Position numbers and translations under genes: made by a program
Shown here: in pieces, positions 15,288 to 24,872 of the stretch
How positions within the stretch are numbered: the first letter of the stretch is position 1
How the letters are laid out: the number at the start of each line of letters is the position of its first letter
Assembly (NCBI RefSeq): GCF_900111805.1
Contig: NZ_FOJN01000022.1
Span: 1 to 52,200 of the forward strand
Origin: Rhodococcoides kroppenstedtii
GTDB lineage: Bacteria > Actinomycetota > Actinomycetes > Mycobacteriales > Mycobacteriaceae
Length of the DNA stretch: 52,200 nucleotides
Direction: 5' to 3'
The notes under the pieces: generated by a model
Told to the model about the DNA's origin: nothing
Seen by the model: the letters and a program-made list of their open reading frames with translations, nothing else
Database searches by the model: none

Positions 15288-17054
15288 GTGGTCGGCGCGC
15301 GTGCGGCGATGCCCGCGGTCCGGGTGCTGGCGGTCACCGCCGCTCTCCTGACCGCGTGCACCGCCGACCCGCCGCCGGCCATCCAGAGCACCGAGACGGC
15401 GACGACCACGCCCCCGGCCGCACCGACCGCCACCGGCAACCCGGTGGTGGTCGCCATCGACGACGTCGGAACGGGATTCAACCCGCACCTGACGGCCGAT
15501 CAGTCCCCGGCGACGACGGCCGTGTCGACGCTGGTGTTTCCGAGCGCGTTCCGCCCGGTGCGCTCGGTCGACGGTGCGCGCACGGAGTGGGTTCCGGACA
15601 CGTCGCTCCTGGTCTCCGCGGACGTCACCTCCGAGGCGCCGTTCACCGTCACCTACCGGCTGCGGACCGAATCGCAGTGGTCGGACGGCGCGCCCATCGC
15701 GGCCGAGGACTTCCGGTACCTGTGGCAACAGATGATCGAGGCGCCCGGGGTCGTCGACCCCGCGGGCTACGCCGCGATCGAGGACCTCCAATCCGGTGAC
15801 GGTGGCAAGACGGTGTCGGTGGTGTTCTCGCGTCCGTATCCCGCGTGGCGCGAACTGTTCACCAACCTGGTTCCGTCCCACCTGTTGAAGGACCTGCCCG
15901 GTGGGTTCGAACGGGGACTGCGCGACAACGTGTCCGTCTCGGGTGGTCACTTCCGGATCGACACCGTCGACCGGGGCCGTGACGAGATTCTGCTCGAGCG
16001 CAACGATCGGTTCTGGGGATCGCCCGCGACGCCGGACCAAATTCTGTTGCGCCGCGGCGGAACCGATGCGCAGGTGGCGGATTCCCTGCGGTCCGGTGAC
16101 GCCCAACTCGCCGAGGTACGCGGTGGGCCGTCGCTCACGGCGCAACTGGACGCCATCCCGAACGTGCGGACGGACACTCGATTCCGGTCGCGCACACTGG
16201 AACTCACGCTCAACGGTCGGGTGCCGGCACTGGCCGATCCGGCGGTGCGGCAGTCCGTCATGGGTCTGCTCGACGTCGACCTGCTCTCGACGGTGGCCTC
16301 GGGCGCCACTGCGGGGGTCTCGGCCGCCCGGGCGCAGATCGTCTCCCCGTCCCAGCCGGGGTACGCGCCGACCCGTCCCGCGCCGCTGCCGCGCGAGGAG
16401 GCCGTCGCCGGTCTCGTCGCGGCGGGATTCACCCCGGTTCCGTTGCCGCCCGCCCTGGCCCCGACGTCGGGGGCGAGCACCACGACCGAGACCGAGCCGC
16501 CGCTCGTCTCGGGCGCGCAGCCGCTGAGCCTCACGCTGGGCGCGCCGCAGAACGACGCCATCGCGGTCGCAGTGGCCAACACTGCCGCGGATCAACTGCG
16601 CGACGCGGGAGTCGACGCCCGGGTGACGCCGCTCGACCCGGAGGAGCTCTACGGCACCGCGCTCGCGACGGGCGCCGTGGACGCGGTGGTGGGGTGGTCG
16701 CGAGCCGGCGGTGACCCGGCCACGGCGCTGGCCTCGCGGTTCGGCTGCGCCGCCGTGCCGCCCGTGGAGGTGACCGGTCCGGACGCCGAGGACGCCGCCG
16801 TCGTCGGCCCGCTGTCCGGTGTCTGCGATCCCGCGCTGGGCCCGGCGATCGCCGCGACCGAGACCGCGGCCGATCCGGTCGCCGCAGTGATGGCGCTGCA
16901 GCCGAGCCTGTGGGCACTGCACACCGTGCTGCCGATAGTCCAGGACTCGTCGGTGGTCGCCGTGGGGCCCGGCGTGAGCGGCGCCGCGTTGACCGGTCCG
17001 ATCGAGGTGGGCATCTTCGGAGATGCCGACCGCTGGGCGAGAGAGGTTCCGTGA
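15288..17054 (+). CDS. lpqW: LpqW-like lipoprotein, substrate-binding-protein fold
   Basis: 588 aa from GTG 15288 (ATG 15309 possible). Lipoprotein signal with lipobox LTAC, Cys24. The body resembles periplasmic oligopeptide-binding proteins (SBP_bac_5): NPVVVAIDDVGTGFNPHLTADQS, TYRLRTESQWSDGAPIAAEDFRYLWQQM, RNDRFWG. Position between typA and mshB matches M. tuberculosis LpqW (Rv1166), which adjusts the balance between polar PIMs and lipomannan/lipoarabinomannan and is functionally linked to PimE, encoded 4 kb upstream here. Peptide uptake is unlikely since no permease genes are nearby. It overlaps mshB by GTGA. Confidence 0.82.
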   Translation: MVGARAAMPAVRVLAVTAALLTACTADPPPAIQSTETATTTPPAAPTATGNPVVVAIDDVGTGFNPHLTADQSPATTAVSTLVFPSAFRPVRSVDGARTEWVPDTSLLVSADVTSEAPFTVTYRLRTESQWSDGAPIAAEDFRYLWQQMIEAPGVVDPAGYAAIEDLQSGDGGKTVSVVFSRPYPAWRELFTNLVPSHLLKDLPGGFERGLRDNVSVSGGHFRIDTVDRGRDEILLERNDRFWGSPATPDQILLRRGGTDAQVADSLRSGDAQLAEVRGGPSLTAQLDAIPNVRTDTRFRSRTLELTLNGRVPALADPAVRQSVMGLLDVDLLSTVASGATAGVSAARAQIVSPSQPGYAPTRPAPLPREEAVAGLVAAGFTPVPLPPALAPTSGASTTTETEPPLVSGAQPLSLTLGAPQNDAIAVAVANTAADQLRDAGVDARVTPLDPEELYGTALATGAVDAVVGWSRAGGDPATALASRFGCAAVPPVEVTGPDAEDAAVVGPLSGVCDPALGPAIAATETAADPVAAVMALQPSLWALHTVLPIVQDSSVVAVGPGVSGAALTGPIEVGIFGDADRWAREVP

Positions 17055-17923
17055 CCCGCCGACTGCTCCTGATCCACGCCCATCCCGACGACGAGTCCAT
17101 CACCACCGGCGGCACGATCGCTCGGGCGCGTCGGGACGGCGCGGACGTCACCGTGCTCACCTGCTCGCTGGGCGAGGAGGGCGAGGTGATCGGTGATCGC
17201 TGGGCGGGTCTGACCGCCGATCGTGCGGATCAGCTGGGTGGCTACCGCATCCACGAACTCACCGTCGCGCTCGCGGCGCTGGGGGCGCGGCCGCCACGCT
17301 TCCTGGGTGGTGCGGGACGGTGGCGCGACTCGGGCATGGCGGGGACCCCGGCTGCGCTGCACCCTCGGGCCTTCGTCCGGGCGGACGTCGACGAGGCGCT
17401 CGCCGCCATGGTCGGTGTCATCCGGGAGATCCGGCCGCAGGTGGTGGTCTTCTACGATCCGGAGGGTGGCTACGGCCATCCCGACCACCAGCAGGTGCAC
17501 CGCCTCGCCGGGGCGGCCCTGGACCGCGCCGCCGACCCGTCGTCGTCCGATCGGGGCGAGCCGTGGTCGGTGGCCAAGGCCTACTGGACGGTCACCGGGG
17601 CCTCGCAACTCTCGGACGGACTGGCCGCCCTCGGCCCCCTGCCGGACACCTGGCGGATGCCCGAACCCGGTGAGCTGCCGAGTGTTCCGGACGGTGAGGT
17701 GACCACGAGCATCGACGTCCGGGACGTCCTGGACGCCAAGAGGGCGGCCCTGCGCGCCCACGCGACCCAGGTCACCGTGTCCGACGCCGGCACGGCCTAC
17801 GCACTGTCGAACGACATCGCCCAGCCGGTGCTGCCCGACGAGCAGTACGTGCTGGTGCGTGGCACCCTCGGCGAGGTCGACGCGTCCGGCCGTGAGACGG
17901 ACCTCTTCGCGGGAGTGTCGTGA
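17051..17923 (+). CDS. mshB: MshB, GlcNAc-Ins deacetylase of mycothiol biosynthesis
   Basis: 290 aa, full length. The zinc-site motif HAHPDDES is at residues 9-16 (His11, Asp14) with GGYGHPDHQQVH supplying His143 and His146 region, and IREIRPQVVVFYDPEG is typical of the LmbE/PIG-L family. MshB deacetylates N-acetyl-glucosaminyl-inositol to give GlcN-Ins, the third step to mycothiol, the thiol buffer of actinobacteria. The mycothiol-conjugate amidase Mca is the closest paralogue; the lpqW neighbour and TCSLGEEGEVIGDRW favour MshB. Confidence 0.92.
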   Translation: MTRRLLLIHAHPDDESITTGGTIARARRDGADVTVLTCSLGEEGEVIGDRWAGLTADRADQLGGYRIHELTVALAALGARPPRFLGGAGRWRDSGMAGTPAALHPRAFVRADVDEALAAMVGVIREIRPQVVVFYDPEGGYGHPDHQQVHRLAGAALDRAADPSSSDRGEPWSVAKAYWTVTGASQLSDGLAALGPLPDTWRMPEPGELPSVPDGEVTTSIDVRDVLDAKRAALRAHATQVTVSDAGTAYALSNDIAQPVLPDEQYVLVRGTLGEVDASGRETDLFAGVS

Positions 17924-17924
17924 A

Positions 17925-17943
17925 CCCCGTCGTCGAAACGGGG
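17925..17943 (+). terminator. Weak hairpin after mshB
   Basis: CCCCGT, 7-nt loop, ACGGGG directly after the stop codon. No T-tract; termination efficiency unknown. Confidence 0.35.
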
Positions 17944-17975
17944 AATCTGCCGGGTTATGCTGTGAGCGCTGTCAC
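17933..17975 (+). promoter_or_regulatory. Promoter and palindrome for the 52-aa ORF
   Basis: TCGAAA (17933-17938), 17 bp, TATGCT (17956-17961), then GTGA-GCGCTG-TCAC (17962-17975) at the expected transcription start. This would give a leader of about 60 nt. The palindrome could be an operator. By eye only. Confidence 0.45.
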
Positions 17976-18031
17976 GGAGCGGGGTCCGGCGTCGGCGCCG
18001 ACATCTCGCCCTACCGTCACCAGGAGATCGC

Positions 18032-18190
18032 GTGATTTTCAATTACGACCTGCAGAACGCCATCGTGGCGTTCGTCGATTCGCTGCGCCCCACCGCGGAC
18101 CTGCAGCGGGCGATCTACCTCGACGCGGTGTCCGGGTTCGCCACCACCGTGAGCAATTTCCTCACCTCCATCGGCTACCCGCCGCGCTGA
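18032..18190 (+). CDS. Small 52-aa protein between mshB and Rv1171-like gene
   Basis: Begins MIFNYDLQNAIVAF and ends NFLTSIGYPPR. AGGAG (18022-18026) lies 5 nt before the GTG, and a promoter-like pair stands upstream, so this is probably a real gene. The sequence alternates hydrophobic and acidic/polar residues in two predicted amphipathic helices (roughly residues 6-18 and 22-46), with no signal peptide, no Cys and no Lys. I do not recognise a family. The size, amphipathic pattern and lack of a signal recall the PorA/PorH channel peptides of Corynebacterium, but this is analogy only. Mycobacteria have no equivalent gene between mshB and Rv1171. Confidence 0.65.
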   Translation: MIFNYDLQNAIVAFVDSLRPTADLQRAIYLDAVSGFATTVSNFLTSIGYPPR

Positions 18191-18224
18191 CGACCCGCCG
18201 TCCCGGCGGCGAGTGGGTGACCGC

Positions 18225-18626
18225 GTGAGCGGCCACGCCGGAGAGTCCGTGGTGACGGGCGTCAAGGCCGCCATCCTCGCCGCGCTCACCCTCGACGGAT
18301 TCCTGTGCGCTCTCGGTGCGGTCCTGTTCCTGCCCGCGTACCTCGGCAGCACCCCGTTTCCGGTGAGCGGCCTGCTCGCCGGGGCCGTCAACGTTCTGCT
18401 CGTCCGCGTGGCGTACTCCGTCTCGCACAACGGCGGCCGAGCGGCGTTGCCGCTGGGTGGCTTCGCCCTCGGCCTCCTCCTCGCGATGCTCGGCGGGCCC
18501 GGCGGCGACGTCCTCGTGCTCGCCGACTGGCGCCTGCTGGTCCTCCTGGCCGGTGGCCTGCTGCCGCCCGTGGTGCAGCTCTTCGCACTGCGATTCCGAC
18601 GGTTGACCGCCCTCGGGGCGCGCTGA
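18225..18626 (+). CDS. Small integral membrane protein, Rv1171-like
   Basis: 133 aa with four hydrophobic helices (AAILAALTLDGFLCALGAVLF, VSGLLAGAVNVLLVRVAYSV, LPLGGFALGLLLAML, WRLLVLLAGGLLPPVVQLFAL) and short loops. A membrane protein of this kind lies downstream of mshB in M. tuberculosis (Rv1171); function unknown. Start GTG 18225, alternative GTG 18213. It converges on the uracil-DNA glycosylase gene with a 1-nt gap. Confidence 0.75.
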   Translation: MSGHAGESVVTGVKAAILAALTLDGFLCALGAVLFLPAYLGSTPFPVSGLLAGAVNVLLVRVAYSVSHNGGRAALPLGGFALGLLLAMLGGPGGDVLVLADWRLLVLLAGGLLPPVVQLFALRFRRLTALGAR

Positions 18627-18627
18627 C

Positions 18628-19383
18628 TCACCTGCTGCGCGAGACCCCGGCAGCGTCGGCGGCTCGGGCGAGCACGTCCTCGACCATCGCCGGGGTGAGG
18701 CGCCCGGTGAAGGTGTTCTGCTGGCTGACGTGGAAGCACCCGAACACGGTGAGCTCGGGCAGATCGGGGGCGATCGGGGCGAGCGTCACCTGCGCGCCGT
18801 GGCCGAAGCGCGGCCGCGGGCGCGGCACGTCCCACCCCGCGCCGGCGAGCACCGGCATCAGCGCCTGCCATCCGAATCCGCCCAGCACCACGACGGCTCG
18901 CACCGTGGGAGCCAGGAGATGCAGCTCGCTCTCGAGCCAGGACCCGCACCGGTCGCGCTCCGCCGGCGTCGGTTTGTTCTCCGGTGGTGCGCAGTGCACC
19001 GGGGACGTGATGCGCGTGCCGACGAGTTCGAGTCCGTCGTCGATCGCGGTCGCGGTGGGTTGCGACGCGAGACCGACGGCGTGCATGGCGGCGTAGAGCA
19101 CGTCGCCGCTGCGGTCGCCGGTGAACATGCGGCCGGTGCGGTTCGCGCCGTGGGCGGCAGGGGCGAGTCCGACGATCAGCAGCCGCGCATCGGGCGGTCC
19201 GAACCCGGGAACCGGTCGGCCCCAATAAGTTTCGTCGCGGAACGCGGCGCGTTTCTCGCGCGCGACGCGCTCCCGCCACTCCACCAACCGGGGGCACGCG
19301 CGGCACTCGGACACGCGGGTGTCGAGTTCGGCGAGAGAGCGCGGCGGCGGCTGAGCAGGTTCGGCCGGCCCGGTGCGGGTCAT
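18628..19383 (-). CDS. udgB: Family 5 (UDGb) uracil-DNA glycosylase with Fe-S cluster
   Basis: 251 aa. CRACPRLVEWRERV near residue 27 gives the first cluster cysteines. GLAPAAHGANRTGRMFTGDRSG is the motif A region of family 5 (with Ala rather than a catalytic Asp/Asn). SPVHCAPPENKPTP contributes further cysteine ligands and HVSQQNTFTGRLT is motif B. M. tuberculosis UdgB (Rv1259) shares these blocks; it excises uracil, ethenocytosine and hypoxanthine. ATG 19383 overlaps the stop of the upstream PH-domain gene (ATGA), so it is probably cotranscribed with the two PH-domain genes. Confidence 0.92.
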   Translation of the reverse strand: MTRTGPAEPAQPPPRSLAELDTRVSECRACPRLVEWRERVAREKRAAFRDETYWGRPVPGFGPPDARLLIVGLAPAAHGANRTGRMFTGDRSGDVLYAAMHAVGLASQPTATAIDDGLELVGTRITSPVHCAPPENKPTPAERDRCGSWLESELHLLAPTVRAVVVLGGFGWQALMPVLAGAGWDVPRPRPRFGHGAQVTLAPIAPDLPELTVFGCFHVSQQNTFTGRLTPAMVEDVLARAADAAGVSRSR

Positions 19384-20903
19384 CGGTCGCAGCCCCAGAC
19401 GTCCGTCGCGCCGGGCGCGGCCGCCTCGGCGATGGCCCACGCGCGGTCGACGGGTACGTCGAGAACCCGGTAGGCGCCGGTTCCGGCCGCCGTGGCGGCG
19501 ACGAGCGTCGCGACGCCGGCCCGTCGTTGAAAGAAGGTCTGGCGCACGGTCCAGGCGACGACACCCCGCGCGTCGAGCACCACTCGTCGGCGGTCGAGGC
19601 TGCCGTGCTCGGTCACCAGCAATCCGGGCCGGACCCGATGACCGAGGGCCGCGTACCGGTCCAGCGCCAGCGCGATCGCGGCGACGGCGACGAGTCCGAG
19701 CACGATCCACGCCCACGTCGGTACCGCCCGCCCACTCACCGCGTAGCCGGCCGTCGCCGCCAGGGCCGCCGCCACCGGCAGGAGGGCGCGGGTGAGGCGT
19801 CGTCGTCGGGCCACGGGTCCGTGCGCCGTCAGCGGCGCGGTCGCCGCGTCCGCGGCGTCGGGCAGCAGGGTGGCCGCCGTCGACGTCACCGCGGCACGCG
19901 GCGCGGGCGGCAGGATCAGCGAGGACTCGTGCTCGGAGGCGCTGACCCCGGTCATGACCGCGTCGAGGCGCGCGCCGCCGGCCAGCCGGAGCAGCAGCGG
20001 CCGGCGGATCGACGCCCCTCGCAACCGGGCGCGGTCGAAACTGGCGTGACGGGTGGAGAGGACACCGTGTTCGACCCGGAGTCGCTCGCCGTCGTCGGTC
20101 ACGCGCAGATTGCCGTAGACGAGGAGGTAGCGCGCGGCGGCGATCGCGCTGGAGACCACGAGGGCGGCGACCACGGCGATCGAGACCGCCGCGACGACGC
20201 CCAGCGACACGACGCGGCGGTAGGTGTCGTCGACCACTGCCGACGACGCCACGGCGCCGGCGGCGCCCGATTGCCCGAGCAGTCCCGCCGCGGCCCCGAC
20301 GACGGCGAGACCGGTCAGCGTGAACGGGGCGTACCGCACCCAGGCCGGGTCGACGCGCGCCAGTTCGCGCTCCGGGGGAGCGGGGACGTCTCCGCCGGCA
20401 GCGGGATCGGATGGTGGGGCCACGGCCGTCGCCAACAGTTCCTCGCGCAGCGCCGGAACGACGCGCGCGTCGAGCGCGTTCAGTTCGAACGTCTCGCCCT
20501 TGCCGGCGTGCCGACCGGTCCCCACGGTGAGCACCGCCAACCCGAGCAGTCGGTGCAGGGGCCCCGCCTGCACGTCCACGCTGCGGATCCGGCCCCGCGG
20601 GATCGAGAGCACCTTCTTCTGGAGGACACCCGTGCGCAGCTGCACGTGCACCGGGCCGAGCCGGTAGCCGGTGGTCACCCAGCGGGCAATCGCGGCAGCC
20701 ACCACGACGGCCAGCACGATCGCGCTCCAGAGGTGGTTGCCGCTGGTGCTGCCCACCACCAGGGAGACCACGAGGACCGGCAGCAGCCGGACCACCTCGG
20801 TGACCGGGTGCACCAGCAGCATCCGGCGATCGAGGCGAGACCACGGCATCGCGTCCTCGCGAGCCTCGGCGGCAGCCGAGTCCTCGGGTGCCGGCACGCT
20901 CAC
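19380..20903 (-). CDS. PH-domain (bPH2/DUF304) membrane protein, YdbT-like
   Basis: 507 aa. Repeated units of paired transmembrane helices followed by a bacterial PH domain: helices at LLPVLVVSLVVGSTSG / LWSAIVLAVVVAAA, then YRLGPVHVQLRTGVLQKKVLSIPRGRIRSVDVQAGPLHRLLGLAVLTVGT; a second unit from about residue 170 with RVEHGVLSTRHASFDRARLRGASIRRPLLLRLAGGARL; a third truncated unit at the end. This matches YdbT of Bacillus, reported to contribute to resistance against a bacteriocin-type peptide. GTG start overlaps the upstream PH gene (GTGA). Confidence 0.85.
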   Translation of the reverse strand: MSVPAPEDSAAAEAREDAMPWSRLDRRMLLVHPVTEVVRLLPVLVVSLVVGSTSGNHLWSAIVLAVVVAAAIARWVTTGYRLGPVHVQLRTGVLQKKVLSIPRGRIRSVDVQAGPLHRLLGLAVLTVGTGRHAGKGETFELNALDARVVPALREELLATAVAPPSDPAAGGDVPAPPERELARVDPAWVRYAPFTLTGLAVVGAAAGLLGQSGAAGAVASSAVVDDTYRRVVSLGVVAAVSIAVVAALVVSSAIAAARYLLVYGNLRVTDDGERLRVEHGVLSTRHASFDRARLRGASIRRPLLLRLAGGARLDAVMTGVSASEHESSLILPPAPRAAVTSTAATLLPDAADAATAPLTAHGPVARRRRLTRALLPVAAALAATAGYAVSGRAVPTWAWIVLGLVAVAAIALALDRYAALGHRVRPGLLVTEHGSLDRRRVVLDARGVVAWTVRQTFFQRRAGVATLVAATAAGTGAYRVLDVPVDRAWAIAEAAAPGATDVWGCDR

Positions 20904-21433
20904 GTCGCGTCCCCCCGCGAGCGCGCCGCCGCCTCGGTGACGCGGGCGACCACCCGGTCCGCCGTCTCGAGGTCCAGCGCGGCGATACGCACCGCGCCGG
21001 CGGACGACGCCGTGGTGACCGTCACCGTCGCCAGGCCCAACGCGCGCTCGAGGGGCCCGCGCTCGGTGTCGACGGTCTGGACCCGGTTCAGCGGGGCTAT
21101 GCGCCGTTCCTGGTCGAACCACCCCGTCCGGGTGTACACGGCGGTGTCGCTGACCTCCCAGCGATGCACCGCGTAGCGCCAGCGAGGCACGACGAGCACG
21201 TGGACGGCGGCTGCCACCAGTGCGATCGGGGCGAGGATCAGCAACGGGGGCCAGAGCGGGCGGTCCGCGACGGTCACCAGGAGCACGGCCCACACCACGA
21301 GCCCGAGGAGAATCGGTGCCCACAGCAGACCCGCGGCGACGGTCCACAGCGTGACGGCGCGCGGGCCCAGCCGTTCGGCCGGGTCGCGCACGATGAGCGG
21401 CGACCGATTCGTGCTGTCGGACACGTCGTTCAC
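20900..21433 (-). CDS. PH-domain (bPH2) membrane protein, YdbS-like
   Basis: 177 aa. Two transmembrane helices ([20 protein letters not shown] and [19 protein letters not shown]), then one bPH2 domain: [57 protein letters not shown]. It forms a YdbS/YdbT-type pair with the next gene. GTG 21433 is used here; GTG 21424, 8 nt after AGGGG, is at least as good. Divergent from fbiC with 44 bp between. Confidence 0.85.
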   Translation of the reverse strand: MNDVSDSTNRSPLIVRDPAERLGPRAVTLWTVAAGLLWAPILLGLVVWAVLLVTVADRPLWPPLLILAPIALVAAAVHVLVVPRWRYAVHRWEVSDTAVYTRTGWFDQERRIAPLNRVQTVDTERGPLERALGLATVTVTTASSAGAVRIAALDLETADRVVARVTEAAARSRGDAT

Positions 21434-21465
21434 CCCTGCTGTGGCCGGGCCCTACGAGGAGGGCG

Positions 21466-21471
21466 CATGAT
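21466..21471 (+). promoter_or_regulatory. Possible -10 (CATGAT), leaderless fbiC start
   Basis: CATGAT ends 6 nt before GTG 21478 in the 44-bp divergent gap. Weak match to TANNNT. Confidence 0.3.
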
Positions 21472-21477
21472 CGGACG

Positions 21478-24075
21478 GTGACGATGTTGCCCGATCCGAC
21501 CACACCCGCGCGCACCGACACCACCGGACGCCCCGACGCGGGAGCTTCCACCGAGGCGCCCGCCCCGACCCCGTCGGCGATGCGTCGCGCGCTGCGGCGC
21601 GCTCGCGACGGCGTGGTGATCAGTGTCGACGAGGCCACCACCCTGTTGCACGCGCGCGGGGAGGACCTGGTCGACCTGTGCGCCTCGGCAGCCCGGGTCC
21701 GCGACGCCGGGCTTCTCGCCGAGGGCCGGTCGGGCACCGTGACCTACTCGCGCAAGGTGTTCGTTCCGTTGACCCGGCTGTGCCGCGACACGTGCCACTA
21801 CTGCACCTTCGTGACGGTGCCGGGGAAGCTGCGCGCCGAGGGACGAGGGATGTTCCTCGACCCGGACGAGGTGCTCGACATCGCCCGCCGCGGAGCGGAA
21901 CTGGGGTGCAAGGAAGCGCTGTTCACGCTCGGGGACCGCCCCGAGGACCGGTGGCCCGAGGCCGCGGAGTGGCTCGAGTCCCGTGGCTACGGGTCCACGG
22001 TCGACTACCTCCGGGCCATGTCGATCCGGGTGCTCGAGGAGACCGGTCTGCTGCCGCACCTGAATCCGGGCGTGCTGAGCTGGGAGGAGATCTCGCGGCT
22101 CAAGCCCGTGGCGCCGTCGATGGGCATGATGCTCGAGACCACGTCGCGTCGGCTGTTCGAGGAGAAGGGGCAGGCGCACTACGGCAGTCCGGACAAGGAT
22201 CCCGCGGTGCGGCTGCAGGTGCTCACCGACGCGGGCCGTCTCACCGTCCCGTTCACCACCGGCATCCTGGTGGGAATCGGCGAGACCGTGCGGGACCGCG
22301 CCGAGTCGATCGTCGCGATCCGCGCGTCGCACAAGCAGTTCGGGCACGTGCAGGAGGTGATCGTGCAGAACTTCCTGGCCAAGCACGACACCGCGATGCG
22401 GTCGGCGCCCGACGCGGGCCTCGAGGAGTTCCGCGCCACCATCGCCGTCGCCCGGATCCTGCTCGGTCCGGCGATGCGCATCCAGGCACCGCCGAACCTG
22501 GTGTCGCCGGACGAGTGCGCGTCGCTTCTCGCTGCGGGAGTGGACGACTGGGGCGGGGTGTCGCCGCTGACACCGGACCACGTCAACCCCGAACGGCCGT
22601 GGCCGAACCTCGACACCCTCGCCGAGATCAGCGCGGCCGCCGGATTCGTCCTGACCGAACGCACTGCGGCGCAACCGAAGTACGTCCGCGCCGGATCGCC
22701 GTGGATCGATCCTCGGATCGCCGCCCACGTGCGCGCGGTGTCCGACCCCGCCACGGGCCTCGCGGCCGACGTCCGTCCGACCGGTCTGCCGTGGCAGGAA
22801 CCGGACGAGGTCTGGGAGTCCACCGGACGGACCGACCTGCACACCGCCATCGACACCGACGGCCGGAACACGGAGACGCGCAGCGACATCGGGTCGGCGT
22901 TCGGCGACTGGGACTCGGTCCGCGAGCAGGTCGCGGCGTTGGCCGAGCGCGCGGCCACCGCGCCGGAGCGTCTCGACCGCGACGTCGCAGCGGCGTTGCA
23001 GGCGGCCGAGCACGATCCGGCGGGCCTGTCCGACGAGCAGTACCTCGCGTTGGCGACGGCCGACGGTCCGGCGCTCGACGCGGTGGCGGCGTTCGCCGAC
23101 GCCCTGCGCCGGGACACCGTGGGCGACGACGTCACGTACGTGGTCAACCGGAACATCAACTTCACCAACATCTGCTACACCGGTTGCCGGTTCTGCGCGT
23201 TCGCGCAGCGCAAGGGGGACGAGGACGCGTTCTCGCTCTCGGCGAGCGAGGTGGCCGACCGGGCCTGGGAGGCCCACGTTCTCGGCGCGACCGAGGTCTG
23301 CATGCAGGGCGGAATCGACCCCGAGCTGCCCGTCACCGGATACGCCGATCTGGTCCGCGCGGTGAAGGCCCGTGTGCCGTCGATGCACGTGCACGCCTTC
23401 TCGCCCATGGAGATCGTCAACGGTGCCTCGCGGGGCGGACAGTCGGTGGAGGACTGGCTGATCGCGTTGCGCGAGGCGGGGCTGGACACGATTCCGGGGA
23501 CCGCCGCGGAGATCCTCGACGACGAGGTCCGGTGGGTGCTCACCAAGGGCAAGCTGCCCGCGCGGACGTGGGTCGACGTGGTGTCCACCGCGCACCGGGT
23601 GGGTCTGAAGTCGAGTTCGACCATGATGTACGGCCACGTCGACAACCCGTCGCACTGGGTCGGACACCTCAACGTGCTCAAGGGCATTCAGGACCGGACG
23701 GGTGGCTTCACCGAGTTCGTTCCGCTGCCGTTCGTGCACCAGTCCTCGCCGCTCTACCTCGCCGGGGCCTCCCGTCCGGGTCCGACGCAACGCGACAACC
23801 GCGCGGTCCACGCGCTGGCGCGGATCATGCTGCACGGCCGCATCGACAACATCCAGACGAGCTGGGTCAAATTGGGCGTGGCGGGTACACGGGTGATGTT
23901 GACCGGCGGAGCCAACGATCTGGGGGGCACGTTGATGGAGGAGACGATCAGCCGGATGGCGGGATCGCAGCACGGATCGGAGAAGACGGTGGCGGAACTG
24001 CACGAGATCGCAGCGGGCATCGGACGGACCGCGGTGCAGCGCACCACCGCCTACGCGGATCGGACCGCGGCGTGA
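21478..24075 (+). CDS. fbiC: FO synthase FbiC (fused CofG-CofH radical SAM)
   Basis: 865 aa, normal for the actinobacterial fusion. The N-terminal CofG-like half has CRDTCHYC (Cys102, Cys106, Cys109) and the C-terminal CofH-like half has CYTGCRFC (Cys566, Cys570, Cys573), each CX3CX2C motif binding a radical-SAM [4Fe-4S] cluster. The enzyme joins tyrosine with 5-amino-6-ribitylamino-uracil to make FO, the deazaflavin core of coenzyme F420. GTG 21478 or ATG 21484. Overlaps the next gene by GTGA. The same gene is Rv1173 in the syntenic M. tuberculosis segment. Confidence 0.97.
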   Translation: MTMLPDPTTPARTDTTGRPDAGASTEAPAPTPSAMRRALRRARDGVVISVDEATTLLHARGEDLVDLCASAARVRDAGLLAEGRSGTVTYSRKVFVPLTRLCRDTCHYCTFVTVPGKLRAEGRGMFLDPDEVLDIARRGAELGCKEALFTLGDRPEDRWPEAAEWLESRGYGSTVDYLRAMSIRVLEETGLLPHLNPGVLSWEEISRLKPVAPSMGMMLETTSRRLFEEKGQAHYGSPDKDPAVRLQVLTDAGRLTVPFTTGILVGIGETVRDRAESIVAIRASHKQFGHVQEVIVQNFLAKHDTAMRSAPDAGLEEFRATIAVARILLGPAMRIQAPPNLVSPDECASLLAAGVDDWGGVSPLTPDHVNPERPWPNLDTLAEISAAAGFVLTERTAAQPKYVRAGSPWIDPRIAAHVRAVSDPATGLAADVRPTGLPWQEPDEVWESTGRTDLHTAIDTDGRNTETRSDIGSAFGDWDSVREQVAALAERAATAPERLDRDVAAALQAAEHDPAGLSDEQYLALATADGPALDAVAAFADALRRDTVGDDVTYVVNRNINFTNICYTGCRFCAFAQRKGDEDAFSLSASEVADRAWEAHVLGATEVCMQGGIDPELPVTGYADLVRAVKARVPSMHVHAFSPMEIVNGASRGGQSVEDWLIALREAGLDTIPGTAAEILDDEVRWVLTKGKLPARTWVDVVSTAHRVGLKSSSTMMYGHVDNPSHWVGHLNVLKGIQDRTGGFTEFVPLPFVHQSSPLYLAGASRPGPTQRDNRAVHALARIMLHGRIDNIQTSWVKLGVAGTRVMLTGGANDLGGTLMEETISRMAGSQHGSEKTVAELHEIAAGIGRTAVQRTTAYADRTAA

Positions 24076-24860
24076 GCCCCGACCGTCTGGGTGACCAGCG
24101 CGTCGCCGGTGTGCTGCGGGCGGCCGTCCGGGTCATCGACCCGATGCTCGAGCTGCTCGCCGATCGTGATCCGCTCGGCATCAAGCGGCGCACCTTCACC
24201 GACGCCGGGACCGGCGGCTCGACCGGGTCGGTGGACACGGCCCTGAACGCCGTCGCCAAGGTCTTCGACGCGGCGGACACGCCGGGGACGAAGTCGTGGG
24301 AGTCCATGACGGTGGACCAGCGCGTGAACTGGTGGGTGCGACGCGTCGGCGGCATCAGCACGGTCGCCGTGGCGTTCCCCGGCATCTTCGGCGTGTTGGC
24401 CCGGCGACTGCCGCTGGGCGACGTACTCGGCTTCGCCAACCAGGCCATCGTCCTGGTGGCGGTCGCGCGGGAGTACGGCATCGACGATCGCGACGAGCAG
24501 GTCCGCCTGCTGGCATCCGTGCTGTGCAACCGCGAGTTGCCCGTCGGCGCCTCGGTGGACGCCCCCGCTCCGCAGGAAGCCGCGGAGGAGGAGCAGCGGG
24601 GCTCGCAGAGGCTGTCCCGATCCCCGTTCGCACTGCTCTCCACGCTGTGGTCGGTCACCAAGATCCTCCGCGCGGTGACGGACGAGTTGGACAAGCGACC
24701 CCGCAGCCGTACCGTTTATCGGTGGCTCGGTAACCTGCCGGTGGTCGGTGCGGTGGCCGGCTACTTCGGCGAGCGCGGCGCACTCGTCCGCGCGGCGAAG
24801 TCGGGTCGAACCTGGATCGAGCGGCGTAGCACGTCCGCGCCCGTAGTTCGGAAAGGCTAA
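24072..24860 (+). CDS. Unknown protein coupled to fbiC, weakly EcsC-like
   Basis: 262 aa from GTG 24072, which overlaps the fbiC stop. Recognisable features are [19 protein letters not shown] near the start, a hydrophobic stretch [39 protein letters not shown], a low-complexity segment ([12 protein letters not shown]) and a C-terminal [31 protein letters not shown]. The last part resembles the glycine-rich end of EcsC-family proteins, but I cannot assign it firmly. Tight coupling to an F420 gene and the following ferredoxin is the only functional clue. M. tuberculosis has no gene of this kind directly after fbiC. Confidence 0.7.
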   Translation: MSPDRLGDQRVAGVLRAAVRVIDPMLELLADRDPLGIKRRTFTDAGTGGSTGSVDTALNAVAKVFDAADTPGTKSWESMTVDQRVNWWVRRVGGISTVAVAFPGIFGVLARRLPLGDVLGFANQAIVLVAVAREYGIDDRDEQVRLLASVLCNRELPVGASVDAPAPQEAAEEEQRGSQRLSRSPFALLSTLWSVTKILRAVTDELDKRPRSRTVYRWLGNLPVVGAVAGYFGERGALVRAAKSGRTWIERRSTSAPVVRKG

Positions 24861-24872
24861 AGGAGAACGTCA

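Noticed and set aside
15901..15920. GGTTCGAAC as part of a tRNA T-loop
   Set aside because: It lies inside lpqW coding sequence and has no acceptor stem or anticodon arm around it. No tRNA or rRNA was seen in the window.
21678..24071. Long plus-strand open frame in front of the 262-aa gene
   Set aside because: The first 800 codons are an off-frame reading of fbiC (Arg/Gly/Pro-rich, no motifs); only the part from GTG 24072 is real.
24840..24872. Riboswitch before fdxC
   Set aside because: Only 12 nt separate the genes and they hold a normal ribosome binding site.
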